A stretch of DNA of 64,000 nucleotides from Hymenobacter sp. 15J16-1T3B (GTDB taxonomy: Bacteria; Bacteroidota; Bacteroidia; Cytophagales; Hymenobacteraceae): positions 62,001-126,000 of the forward strand of contig NZ_JAJFAV010000002.1 of NCBI RefSeq assembly GCF_020711235.1. The letters run 5' to 3'. Shown piece after piece: positions 32,996 through 41,165 of the stretch (position 1 is the first letter of the stretch; each line of letters opens with the position of its first letter). Under the pieces are notes generated by a model. It did not search any database and was not told where the DNA came from. It saw nothing but the letters and a program-made list of their open reading frames with translations. A program made the translations under genes and the position numbers.

Positions 32996-33946
32996 CTAGC
33001 GCAGCTGGGGCGCGGCGGCTGGCGTAGCCGCCAATGCGCTCAGCACCTCCCCGGGCTGCACGCCCAGGTTGGCCAGCTGGCCGCCCGTGAAAAAGCCCTC
33101 GTCGAGGGCTACCATGTCAAGCTGCAGCACCTGGCCCGCGCCGCAGGCAACCAGCAGCGCTTGGCCCGGCAGGGCCAGCACCACGGTGCCGGGGGCGGCC
33201 GCGGTGGTTTCGGGGCGGGGGGTGGCGCTCAGTACGCGCAGGGGTTGCCCGCGCAGGGCCGCCAGGGCACCCCGGTTCCAGGGGTTGGCGGCGCGCACCA
33301 GCCGGGCTACTGCCTCGGCCGGCTCCTGCCAGTCAATGCACAAATCGGGCAGGGCGGGGCGGGGCCAGTAGCGGGCCGCTGCCTCGTCCTGCGCCTGGCC
33401 GGGGGCGCCCGTGCGCAGCGCCTCCAGCAGTTCACGGCCCGTGCCCACGGCCGCCAGGGCCAGTTGGGCGCGGTGCAGGCCGTGCGTGTCGTGGGGCCCG
33501 ATGGGTACGGGCGTGGCCACCAGCACGGGGCCGGTGTCGAAGTCAGCGGCCATGCGGTGGGCCGTCACGGCGCCGGCGGCTTCGCCGTTACGCAGTTGCC
33601 AGAATGTGGGCTCCGGCCCGCGGTAGCCGGGCAGCGCGGCAAAATGAAAGTTTACAAACCCTTGGGGCGGCAGGCCTAGCACCGCCGCCGGAATGCGCCA
33701 CGGAAACGTGAGCACCAGCACGGCGGTCGGCTGCAGGGCCGCCAGCCAGCTCGTCAGCTCGTCGGCAAGGCCGGCGCGCGTCAGGCGCCGGGGCGGGTGG
33801 CCGGCCTGCGTCAGCCACTGGCCGATTTGCTCGGCTTCTTCGCGGCCGCTGGCGGGCAGGGCCACGCCGGCCACGACGCCCTGCGCCAGCAAGTCTTGCA
33901 GCAAGGGCCAGCCCAGCAGGCTGCTGATGATAACGGCTACGCGCAT
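32996..33946 (-). CDS. Fmt-like formyltransferase family protein
   Basis: A 316-residue protein of the methionyl-tRNA formyltransferase superfamily, which transfers formyl from 10-formyltetrahydrofolate. The N-terminal Rossmann part has the catalytic Asn and His in FVNFHFAALPGYRGPEP (classic HxSLLPxYRG) and the aspartate in MAADFDTGPVL, so the N-H-D triad is present. The C-terminal segment (PGTVVLALPGQALLVACGAGQ) matches the Fmt C-terminal domain. Length fits Fmt (about 310), but the HFAALPGYRG loop is atypical and the gene sits in a surface-protein series, not with def. A specialised transferase acting on an amino sugar or peptide is an alternative. The ATG at 33946 starts directly at the Rossmann strand MRVAVIISS. 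Confidence 0.8.
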   Translation of the reverse strand: MRVAVIISSLLGWPLLQDLLAQGVVAGVALPASGREEAEQIGQWLTQAGHPPRRLTRAGLADELTSWLAALQPTAVLVLTFPWRIPAAVLGLPPQGFVNFHFAALPGYRGPEPTFWQLRNGEAAGAVTAHRMAADFDTGPVLVATPVPIGPHDTHGLHRAQLALAAVGTGRELLEALRTGAPGQAQDEAAARYWPRPALPDLCIDWQEPAEAVARLVRAANPWNRGALAALRGQPLRVLSATPRPETTAAAPGTVVLALPGQALLVACGAGQVLQLDMVALDEGFFTGGQLANLGVQPGEVLSALAATPAAAPQLR

Positions 33947-34049
33947 AGGCGGGGATGATGACGGAATGTGTCGGGGAGGGAAAACCGCGGAGCCACCCGC
34001 CGCCCGCGGCCCGCAGGCCGGCAACGACGGGTGGCCGTCGGGGCAGTAG

Positions 34050-34586
34050 TTAGGAGCGGGAGGGGTAGACGCCCGTGAGGGCAATGACGTAGTTGATGCC
34101 GAGCACCGGCTGGCGGTTTTCGTGCCCTTGGCCGTTGCCGGTGAGGCCCGTGTTGCCCGCCACCGGACCCGGCAGCATGGAAGCGTCGGCGGGTCCGGAG
34201 CTGTACTGCGCAGCCGCGCCTTTAGCCGGGAAGTTGCCCACCGGCAAAGGATCTTCCAGGTCAGCCGAAGTCTGCAGCGTGCCGGTGAACGTGTGCACGT
34301 GGCCCGGAATCTGGTTCACCTGCAGCGCCACCGACTCCGTGCCGGCTACCTGGCCCTGGGTGTAGGTGGAGCCGCCCGGCAGCTGGCCGGTGCCTACCGG
34401 CACCCGGCTGCGCAAATCGGGCAGGCCAAACGTATTGACGCCGTTGCCGCCGAAGGTGGTGCCCAGCAGCGAAAACAGGGCTTGGTTCTGGTTGATGGCC
34501 AGCAGTTGCCCGTTGCAGAAAGCCCAGCCGCGGGGGGCGTAATTAGAAGAAATGGGGCGAATCTCGCCGATGTATGGTTCGTCCAT
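34050..34586 (-). CDS. Phage tail collar (MdpB-like) protein 3
   Basis: A 178-residue protein. The N-terminal Tail Collar domain (PF07484 type) reads YIGEIRPISSNYAPRGWAFCNGQLL, then LFSLLGTTFGGNG and FGLPDLRSRVPVGTGQ, followed by GTESVALQVNQIPGHVHTF. A variable middle of Ser/Ala/Gly (about 110-155) and the conserved end NRQPVLGINYVIALTGVYP complete it. Such proteins are also named microcystin-dependent protein (MdpB) homologues. They are not part of a prophage here: no other tail genes are present. Third in transcription order of three paralogues; 42 bp after the previous one. Function unknown; no signal peptide or T9SS domain. Confidence 0.88.
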   Translation of the reverse strand: MDEPYIGEIRPISSNYAPRGWAFCNGQLLAINQNQALFSLLGTTFGGNGVNTFGLPDLRSRVPVGTGQLPGGSTYTQGQVAGTESVALQVNQIPGHVHTFTGTLQTSADLEDPLPVGNFPAKGAAAQYSSGPADASMLPGPVAGNTGLTGNGQGHENRQPVLGINYVIALTGVYPSRS

Positions 34587-34628
34587 GGGACAGTGTCGGG
34601 AAGAGGAGTGAGGAAAGAGCCGCGCGGC

Positions 34629-35180
34629 TTACTGCTGCGGCGGGAAGATGCCTTCCAGGCAGATGATGTAATTCATCGCCAACACCGGCTGGATGTTGGA
34701 GTGCGGCTGGCCGCCGCCGACTGGTTGCGCCAGGCCGCTCAGGGCGGCGGCATTCAGGTTTTGGCTCGCGCCACCCGAAGCGAGGTAGGGCGCCCCGGCG
34801 CTGGGACCTGGGAAGGCGTTTTGGGGATTGTCGGTGGCCGTGCCGCCCGAGGCCGCCGCCATTTTCGAGGAGTAAGTGTGCTGGTGCGGCGGCAGGTTGG
34901 TGGTGTTCAGGCTCACGCTTTCCGTGCCTACTTTCTGCCCCAGCAGGTACGAACTGAGGCCGGGGCCCGCGGCGCCGTTTTGGCTACCCACGCCCAGGCG
35001 GCCGCGCAAATCCGGCACGTTGAAGGTGGACTGCCCGTCCCCGCCGTAGGTCGTGCCAATTAGCTGAAACAAGGCTTCGTTGCCGGAAATGGACAGGCTC
35101 TGGCCGTTGCAGAAGGCCCAGCCCACGGGGGCGAAGGTGAAGCCGACGGCGCGGATTTCGCCGATGTAAGGAGTTGACAT
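34629..35180 (-). CDS. Phage tail collar (MdpB-like) protein 2
   Basis: A 183-residue paralogue. The collar domain is YIGEIRAVGFTFAPVGWAFCNGQSL, LFQLIGTTYGGDG, FNVPDLRGRLGVG; then GTESVSLNTTNLPPHQHTY and the C-terminal SNIQPVLAMNYIICLEGIFP. The middle (PGPSAGAPYLASGGASQN) differs from its neighbours, as is usual when such paralogues form different positions in one structure. The start ATG at 35180 gives MSTPYIGEIR. It is 37 bp after gene 1, on the same strand. Confidence 0.88.
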   Translation of the reverse strand: MSTPYIGEIRAVGFTFAPVGWAFCNGQSLSISGNEALFQLIGTTYGGDGQSTFNVPDLRGRLGVGSQNGAAGPGLSSYLLGQKVGTESVSLNTTNLPPHQHTYSSKMAAASGGTATDNPQNAFPGPSAGAPYLASGGASQNLNAAALSGLAQPVGGGQPHSNIQPVLAMNYIICLEGIFPPQQ

Positions 35181-35217
35181 GCGTAGATGCTTAGGAAGTT
35201 AGGAGGGAGGGGCGGCG

Positions 35218-35751
35218 TTACTGGCGCTGCGGGAAGACGCCTTGCAGGGCAATGCAGTACTGCAGGGCCAGGTAGGGCATCATGTTCGGGTGCGGCAGCC
35301 CGCCGCCCGCCGGACCGGTCGTGCCGCTAAGCAGGGGGGCCATGTTGCCGTTGTTGGGCGAAGTGCCGTACTGTTCCGCGGCCGTTAGCGCGTACACGCT
35401 GCCCTGCGGGCTGGTCACCGTGCCTCGCTGGGAGTTGGCGGGAATGGAGGCCGTCAGGCTGTGGGAGTGCGGTGCCAGTTCAGTTGGCAGCAGCGTCACG
35501 TTCTCCGTGCCGATGACCTCGCCCTGCACGTACTGCGACAGGCCCGGTCCCTGCCCAAAGCCCACAATACCGCGGCCGCGAAGGTCGGGGAGAGCAAAAG
35601 TGGTTTGGCCGTTACCGCCGTACTGCGTCCCGAGCAGGGCAAACAGGGCAGTGTTGGACTGAATGGCCATCAGCTGGCCCTGGCACGGCGCCCAATAAAG
35701 CGGCGCGAAGGTGTAGGGCATCAGGCGAATTTCGCCGAGGAAAGGATCCAT
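35218..35751 (-). CDS. Phage tail collar (MdpB-like) protein 1
   Basis: A 177-residue paralogue and the first gene of the triad. Collar domain: FLGEIRLMPYTFAPLYWAPCQGQLM, LFALLGTQYGGNG, FALPDLRGRGIVGFGQ; then GTENVTLLPTELAPHSHSL and the C-terminal PNMMPYLALQYCIALQGVFP. The family position usually Phe-Cys-Asn-Gly reads APCQG here, a distinct subfamily feature. The ATG at 35751 (MDPFLGEIR) fits the paralogue starts; an upstream in-frame ATG would add 38 unrelated residues. The 536-bp AT-rich region upstream should hold the promoter of the whole series. Confidence 0.87.
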   Translation of the reverse strand: MDPFLGEIRLMPYTFAPLYWAPCQGQLMAIQSNTALFALLGTQYGGNGQTTFALPDLRGRGIVGFGQGPGLSQYVQGEVIGTENVTLLPTELAPHSHSLTASIPANSQRGTVTSPQGSVYALTAAEQYGTSPNNGNMAPLLSGTTGPAGGGLPHPNMMPYLALQYCIALQGVFPQRQ

Positions 35752-36287
35752 TGAGCGTTTGTTGAGAGAAAGGGGTTGAGGAAAAAAGAAAGAGCGGGTA
35801 AGCGGAAAGTGAAAGCAACACGAAGCCAGACCGACTGGCTGGAGCCGGTCGACGCTGGAGTGCAATAGGCGGTGTGAGTAGGGCGCGGGGTAATTCCGGG
35901 TACCGCAGCGTGGCCTGGCAGGGCGCTACCACAGGGTACCCGATGGGGCACCAATTTGAGAAATTACCCTAAGCAAAGCCCCCTTATTTCTTTCTTTTTT
36001 CATAGGGTTTTGCGTTTGTTTATGTTTGCTGTTGCTTAAAGACAAATATTGCTTGCTAGACTGAGCCCCTTGCACGTAGAATTACGCGGTCAGTAAAGGG
36101 GCTATCCAGGTAGTTTTACCTGGTCCAATTTGGGAAGCCATAAGCCCGACGCTACCGATGCAAAGGCCTTGGGCATTCCAAGAAAGCGTCGTTGGGGCTG
36201 CCGCGGGCGCCTAAACGACAGCGCGGCCGCGAAACCACTCCGAAGAGCAGCTTCGCGGCCGCGGGCATGGCGTGGCGTACGGGTGAC
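35752..36287. other. 536-bp region upstream of the collar triad
   Basis: Bases 35960-36060 are AT-rich, with ttatttctttcttttttcatag and gtttgtttatgtttgctg, probably the promoter zone of the triad (minus strand). A weak hairpin with AGCCCCTT/AAGGGGCT arms spans 36064-36103. A strong hairpin (36222-36263) follows the patatin gene. No coding sequence or RNA recognised. Confidence 0.5.
36222..36263 (-). terminator. Hairpin after the patatin-like gene
   Basis: A perfect 12-bp stem, CGCGGCCGCGAA/TTCGCGGCCGCG, with an 18-nt loop, 25 bp after the patatin-like gene's stop. The U-tract is weak. Confidence 0.55.
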
Positions 36288-38636
36288 CTAATCCAGCGAC
36301 CGGTCGCGGAAGAGCACGTAGCCGATGTGGGCAAACACGCCGAATTGGTTGTTGCGCTCGTCGTAATGGATAAACTGCAGGGCGGCCGGACCCACCGGCG
36401 TCTGGTACTGAAAGCCGGTCATCACCGTGAGGTAGGGCCGGCTCAGGAAGTTGGTGCGCTGGGCCAGCAGCGGGTTGTCGGGGCGCCGGTCCCAGGGCCG
36501 CACGAACGCGTGGGCGTAGGCCTCGGTGCGCCACTCCAAGGAGCCGATCAGGGCCCGCACGTAACGCAGGCCGGCGGCGGCGTAGGCCGTGCCGCGGTAG
36601 TTGTCGAGGAAGATGGTGCGCGAATCGGGCAGGGGCAAAAAGGCCGGCGAGGTGGTGAGCGTGGAGCGGTACGTGGCAAAAGTGCCCTGGGTGCTTGCCA
36701 CCAGCTCCGTCATGTAGCCCCAGGAGTGGGTGCGCGCCCCCACCGTGTCCGATTTGTTTAGGCTGAAGTACTGCTCCGTAAACAGCGAGGCCTTCAGCCA
36801 CTGGTGGTTTTTCTCGCGGCCGGATAGGCCCTCGGCCGTCGAGCCGGGCTCGTATTTTTCCTGGCCCGTCACGGCGCGGAAGCCAAACTCGGCGCGGCGG
36901 CCTTTGGTGGCGTACTGGCGGCGGTTCAGGGAGTTGCGCTGAAACTGCAGGGCGGCGGTAGCGCCCTGAAAGCGGTTTTGGTCCAGTGCTGCGTCGGTGC
37001 GGATCTGGTCGGCGTTGGCAAACCGGTCACGATTGGTGAAAGCCCCGAAGCTGAGCACGTAGCGGCTGCGGTATTTCGGGCTGAAGCCCACCTGCACGTA
37101 GGTTTTCAGGTCGCGCTGCTGCAGGGCCGTGTTCTGGGCCGCTTTGCCGTTGCCGATCAGCCCGCCGGTGTCCTGGAAGTTGAAGTTGTTGAAGGTGATG
37201 GTGGGCTCGATGTAGAGCGGAATGCGCCCCGGAATGCTCACCCGGAACGAGCCCTCGGCCCCGTTGTAGAAGCGGCCGATGGTGGCGTCGGCCTGAATGG
37301 TGTAGAGGTAGCGGTTGAGGTAGCGGTAGGCCGCGCCGAGGTAGAAGTTGCTCATCGAGCGCGTGGTCAGCAGCACCCCGAGGTCGGTGGTGAAGTTGGA
37401 GTTCTGGCGCGCATCCACGCTGAGCACGTAGCCCTCCTGCTTCGCGTCGTAGCGCACCCGCGGGTACACGTTGTTGAAGAAGTCGTTGTTGACGAGACGG
37501 TAGTAGCCCTCCTCAATGTCGGAAGGCGAGTACGACGAGCCCGAGCGCCGGAAAAAGCGCGTGACAAACTTCTGCTGCATCTGCGGAATGCCCTGCACCC
37601 GGATTTCCTTGAACTCGGGCTTGGGCGCCCGCTCGGTGAAAGCGCGGCGGCGCTGCTGCAGGGCCAGCGTGTCTTCGCGGCGCTGAATGCGGCGCAGCGC
37701 CACGGGCAGCTTGTCGGTGGCGGCCTGCTCGCCCAGGGCAATAAACTTCTTGACCTTGGCGAAGTCGCCGGCCGTCATGCCCTCCAGGTTGGGCTGGATG
37801 AACACCCCGTTGCGGCCCACCGACAGCGTATCGGCCGCGTTCGAGCCGAGGAAGATGAGCGTGCCGGTGAGCAGCTGGTCGTCCTTGCCGGTGGGGTACT
37901 TGCCAAAGGCCACGTCGCCCACGTTCACGCCGATGATGACGTCGGGGTGAAACTCGTCGCGCATCACGCCGGTGGGAAAGTTATCGACCACAGCCCCGTC
38001 GAAGAGGTAGCGGCCGTCGGGCTGGCGAATGGGGCGGAAAGCCAGCGGGTAGGCCATGGAGTTGCGCACGGCGTCGGACAGGGAGCCGCTGCGCTGCACT
38101 ACCCGCTCGCGCGTAAACACCTCGGAGGCCACGGCGCGGTAGGGCACCAGCAGCTTGTCGAAGTTGTAGCCCGAAATGGCGCCGGCCGGGGCCAGCATGG
38201 TGGCCAGCACGTAGTTCAGGGCCACGTCGTCCACGAGCTTGGGCGTCACGCGGGCCTTCAGCGTGGAGTCGAGGGCCAAGCGCAGGTGCAGCGCGGCGGG
38301 CGAGGGGTTGGCGTCGTAGTAGTTGAACACCTTACCCTCCTGCGGGCGGCCCGATACCCAGTCCTGGAACTGCGGACTGATGACAATTTCCTCGATTTCG
38401 GTGGGCGAGTAGCCGGCCGCGTACAGCCCGCCCACGATGGCGCCCATGCTTGTGCCCACGATGTAATCGATGGGAATGCGGTTCTTTTCGAGGACTTTCA
38501 GCACGCCCACGTGGGCCAGGCCTTTGGCACCACCGCCGCTGAGCACCAGGCCCACTTTCTGGGCGCGGGCCGGGCTGGTCAGCAAGGCGAAAATAAGGTA
38601 CAGCAAGCCCAACGCGGGGCGGAAAAATCGGGTCAT
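36288..38636 (-). CDS. Patatin-like phospholipase with outer-membrane barrel (type Vd-like)
   Basis: A 782-residue protein. A signal peptide (FRPALGLLYLIFALLTSPARAQ) is followed by a patatin domain, about 25-300, with oxyanion loop SGGGAKGLAHVGVL, nucleophile GTSMGAIVGG and the dyad aspartate in YLFDGAVVDNFP. A POTRA-like segment, about 340-410 (EFKEIRVQGIPQMQQKFV, DIEEGYYRLVNNDFFNNVYP), leads into a C-terminal BamA-like barrel of alternating strands ending FAHIGYVLFRDRSLD. This is the arrangement of PlpD-like type Vd autotransporters, in which the lipase is linked to its own outer-membrane translocator. The catalytic dyad looks intact. The ATG at 38636 begins the signal peptide. It is divergent from the next T9SS gene (139 bp). 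Confidence 0.9.
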   Translation of the reverse strand: MTRFFRPALGLLYLIFALLTSPARAQKVGLVLSGGGAKGLAHVGVLKVLEKNRIPIDYIVGTSMGAIVGGLYAAGYSPTEIEEIVISPQFQDWVSGRPQEGKVFNYYDANPSPAALHLRLALDSTLKARVTPKLVDDVALNYVLATMLAPAGAISGYNFDKLLVPYRAVASEVFTRERVVQRSGSLSDAVRNSMAYPLAFRPIRQPDGRYLFDGAVVDNFPTGVMRDEFHPDVIIGVNVGDVAFGKYPTGKDDQLLTGTLIFLGSNAADTLSVGRNGVFIQPNLEGMTAGDFAKVKKFIALGEQAATDKLPVALRRIQRREDTLALQQRRRAFTERAPKPEFKEIRVQGIPQMQQKFVTRFFRRSGSSYSPSDIEEGYYRLVNNDFFNNVYPRVRYDAKQEGYVLSVDARQNSNFTTDLGVLLTTRSMSNFYLGAAYRYLNRYLYTIQADATIGRFYNGAEGSFRVSIPGRIPLYIEPTITFNNFNFQDTGGLIGNGKAAQNTALQQRDLKTYVQVGFSPKYRSRYVLSFGAFTNRDRFANADQIRTDAALDQNRFQGATAALQFQRNSLNRRQYATKGRRAEFGFRAVTGQEKYEPGSTAEGLSGREKNHQWLKASLFTEQYFSLNKSDTVGARTHSWGYMTELVASTQGTFATYRSTLTTSPAFLPLPDSRTIFLDNYRGTAYAAAGLRYVRALIGSLEWRTEAYAHAFVRPWDRRPDNPLLAQRTNFLSRPYLTVMTGFQYQTPVGPAALQFIHYDERNNQFGVFAHIGYVLFRDRSLD

Positions 38637-38775
38637 AGAAGGTGAGGGAAGCAGGCGTGCAACGCGCTTGGTACGCAGGGCCCGAAGCCGGGTTGTACGG
38701 GCCCAGTAGCTTGCTTACCAGATTGGTTTGCCGTAATCTGCGGCCGTATTCCACGTACTCATTTTTCGCATCTGT

Positions 38776-40308
38776 ATGAAACACCTGTACGCTTACCTAG
38801 CCTTGGCCTGCCTGAGTTTCGGGGCCCGCGCGCAAAGCATCTACCGGCCGCTGCTGCGCCCCGGGGTTCTTTACCAGTTCAGCGAAAGCGGCACCGCCGG
38901 CGACACCACCCACACCGTGCGGATGAACTACGCCAGCTCGCCCGTCTCGCCCGACTCATTGGGGCGTTTTAGCGCCAAGGATGAGCGCGTGCGCACCCGG
39001 CCCGCTGCCTGCCCCGGGGCCGTGCGGGTCATCGGGCCCGATGGGCTGTTCGGCGCCACCGTCACCATCGGCTTCAGCCGCCACGAATACCTGCTGCGCG
39101 CCGCCAACGGCCGCACCCTGCTGCTCAAAACCCAGGCCCCGCTGAATCAGTCGTGGACGGCCACCACCGGCCTGACGGCCAGCACCACCGCCCGGGGCGT
39201 GGCCACGGTGCTCGGCACCCCCGACTCGGTCACGACCATTACCTTCTCCGACGGGCAGACCTTGCGCCTGAGCAAGCGGTTTGGCTTCATTGAGGGACCG
39301 GCGCTGGGCAGCTACCTGAACGGCCGCCGCCCGCGCCGCCTCACGCTGACGGCCCTGAACGCCGGCGGCCGCTGGACCGGGCAGCCCGCGGTGAGCAGCT
39401 TCATCATGGCCGACTACCAGCCCGGCGACGTGTTTTTGCGCTACTACAAGCAGGAAAGCTACAGCGGGGCCACCTGCGCGGAAAGCTGGACCCGCGACAG
39501 CGTCATCACGCGCACGCTCAGCCCCGCCGGCGACTCCGTAACCTACACCATCCGGCAAAGCATGCTGACGCGGCGCTACGGCTCGCCTTCGGCCCCGGCG
39601 GGCTTTTGCCAGAACACGCCCGGCACGTTTGTCAGCGCGCCCATCGTCATCACCACCGGCATTTCCGTGCGCAACGAGCGGCAGCTGAGCCTGCTCACCG
39701 GCAACCTCGCCGGCAACCCCCAGGCGGCCATCGTGCGCCCGCTGACGCTGCCGGCCGTGCGCACGGCCAATTACCTGGGCCGCAAGGTGCAGACCTCCGT
39801 CACGCTGCAACTCTGCCCGCCCACCGTCGGGGCGGATAGCACCGTGCTGAGCCTGATCATCGACAACGGTTTCTCCTCCAGCTACGCCGTGGGCCTGGGG
39901 TTGGTATCCAGTGCCACTTCTGGAATTTACTACTCCGAAACGACCAACCTGATTGGCTACCGCAAGGTAAACCTGCCCACCGGCTCGGGCACCGAAACCT
40001 GGGGCTCGTTGCGCACCTTCGCCAACATCCTGAAGGCCGCCGACGTGCGCCCCGCCAGTACTACCACCGCCTATCCGAACCCGCTGGCGCGGCAGCTCAC
40101 CGTGCGCTTCGAAACGCAGCGGCCGCAGGAGGCTACCGTGCTGCTCTACGACGCGCTGGGCCGTCCGGTGCTTCAGCACGCGCAACCGGTGCCCGCTGGC
40201 TCGGCGCAGCTGGAACTGGCCCTGCCCAAATTGGCCGCCGGCCTCTACACCCTGCACCTAAGCCACGACGGCCGCACCGAGCTGTTGAAGCTGACCGTGG
40301 CCGAGTAG
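38776..40308 (+). CDS. T9SS-exported protein of unknown function
   Basis: A 510-residue exported protein: signal peptide YAYLALACLSFGARAQ, then about 400 residues of beta-rich sequence with no recognised domain (GVLYQFSESGTAGDTTHTV, ITFSDGQTLRLSKRFGFIEG). The end is a T9SS type A sorting domain (TAYPNPLARQLTVRF, LYDALGRPV, GLYTLHLSHDGRTELLKLTV). The segment with FGFIEGP is like many Bacteroidota T9SS proteins of unknown role. Cysteines occur in pairs (about residues 78 and 234), so disulfides are possible. The terminator at 40328-40362 follows. Confidence 0.82.
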   Translation: MKHLYAYLALACLSFGARAQSIYRPLLRPGVLYQFSESGTAGDTTHTVRMNYASSPVSPDSLGRFSAKDERVRTRPAACPGAVRVIGPDGLFGATVTIGFSRHEYLLRAANGRTLLLKTQAPLNQSWTATTGLTASTTARGVATVLGTPDSVTTITFSDGQTLRLSKRFGFIEGPALGSYLNGRRPRRLTLTALNAGGRWTGQPAVSSFIMADYQPGDVFLRYYKQESYSGATCAESWTRDSVITRTLSPAGDSVTYTIRQSMLTRRYGSPSAPAGFCQNTPGTFVSAPIVITTGISVRNERQLSLLTGNLAGNPQAAIVRPLTLPAVRTANYLGRKVQTSVTLQLCPPTVGADSTVLSLIIDNGFSSSYAVGLGLVSSATSGIYYSETTNLIGYRKVNLPTGSGTETWGSLRTFANILKAADVRPASTTTAYPNPLARQLTVRFETQRPQEATVLLYDALGRPVLQHAQPVPAGSAQLELALPKLAAGLYTLHLSHDGRTELLKLTVAE

Positions 40309-40327
40309 GCCCGCGTACTGCCCATAG

Positions 40328-40362
40328 AAAAGCCCCCGCTGCTTCCGTAGCGGGGGCTTTTT
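40328..40362. terminator. Bidirectional terminator between T9SS and DUF2752 genes
   Basis: A perfect 13-bp stem, AAAAGCCCCCGCT/AGCGGGGGCTTTT, with an 8-nt loop. T-runs are available on both strands; it lies between convergent genes. Confidence 0.92.
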
Positions 40363-40379
40363 CGTGTGCGTTGGTTAGG

Positions 40380-40781
40380 TCAGGGCGCCAGCCACTGACC
40401 CAGCGGGCCGGGCAGGTTGCGCAGCACGGCAAAGGCCAGCACCAGCGTCACCGTCAGCCAGCCAAACCACGGCCGGTAGAGCACCGAGTTGCGCCGCGGC
40501 TGCCCCGACAGCTCGGCCCGCAACCGCTCTGTCGCTCCGAAAGCCAGCACCGGCGCGTAAAGGGCCGCCAAGAGGTTGTGGCCAGCGGCCTCGGCCCAGC
40601 GGCCGTGCAGCAGCGCGTGCAAGGCGCGCTGGGTACCGCAGCCGGGGCAATGCAGGCCGGTGGCCCAGTGCAGCAAGCAGCGCGGGTAGAAGTAGTGGCT
40701 GGGGTCGAGGCGGTAGTAAACGACTAGAACCGCTAGGCCCGCTGCACCCGCGGCCAGGGCCCCGAGCAGCCGTAGGCTCAA
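40380..40781 (-). CDS. DUF2752 membrane protein
   Basis: A 133-residue protein with about three hydrophobic segments and the DUF2752 hallmark LHCPGCGTQRALHALLHGRWAEA near residue 45, preceded by YFYPRCLLHWATG. Cysteines CPGC could bind metal or be redox active; no biochemical role is established. It starts at ATG 40781, overlapping the stop of the CD225 gene by 4 nt (ATGA), so the two are translated as a coupled pair. That pairing suggests they act together in the membrane. Confidence 0.88.
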   Translation of the reverse strand: MSLRLLGALAAGAAGLAVLVVYYRLDPSHYFYPRCLLHWATGLHCPGCGTQRALHALLHGRWAEAAGHNLLAALYAPVLAFGATERLRAELSGQPRRNSVLYRPWFGWLTVTLVLAFAVLRNLPGPLGQWLAP

Positions 40782-41086
40782 TTGGAAGCGGCGCCGCTTA
40801 GCAGGGCCCCGCCCACGCCCATCATGAAGAGAATGACGCCCAGCGCAATCTGGGCAATGGCGGCGTAGAGCCCGTATTTAACCCACTTGCCGGCCTCCGC
40901 CGAAGCGTGTAGCGCCCCGTTGTAGTCGCCCGCATCGTAGCGCGAGTTCACGCCGGCCGCGTTGACGATGGCCACGATGCCCAGCGGCAGGCAGCAGAAT
41001 AGCGTTACGAGGATGGACTCGACCAGCCAATTTTTGGGGCGCGGATTGCCCGGAGGCATGCCAGCCGGGGAGTAGGATTGCTCCAT
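40778..41086 (-). CDS. CD225/dispanin family membrane protein
   Basis: A 102-residue protein with the bacterial CD225 pattern. A Pro/Gly-rich N-terminus precedes NWLVESILVTLFCCLPLGIVAIVNA (membrane segment 1 with the CC motif). The conserved YDAGDYNGALHASAEAGKW loop follows, then a second membrane segment (GLYAAIAQIALGVILFMMG). The animal relatives are interferon-induced transmembrane proteins; bacterial roles are unknown. It is first of a two-gene operon with DUF2752. TACCTTCC lies 38 bp upstream on the minus strand (41125-41132), a possible -7 element. Confidence 0.88.
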   Translation of the reverse strand: MEQSYSPAGMPPGNPRPKNWLVESILVTLFCCLPLGIVAIVNAAGVNSRYDAGDYNGALHASAEAGKWVKYGLYAAIAQIALGVILFMMGVGGALLSGAASN

Positions 41087-41165
41087 AGACAGTTGGAAGA
41101 AAGTAAGAAGTGAATGGTTGTGCCGGAAGGTAGCGAATCAGCGTAACCTCAGCGTTACCCACCGC

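Noticed and set aside
34050-35751. Prophage remnant or tailocin
   Set aside because: Only three collar-type genes are present, without sheath, tube, baseplate, terminase, integrase or lysis genes.
36064-36103. Possible terminator or riboswitch-like hairpin upstream of the collar triad
   Set aside because: Only an 8-bp stem with a 24-nt loop and no U-tract; no known riboswitch consensus seen.
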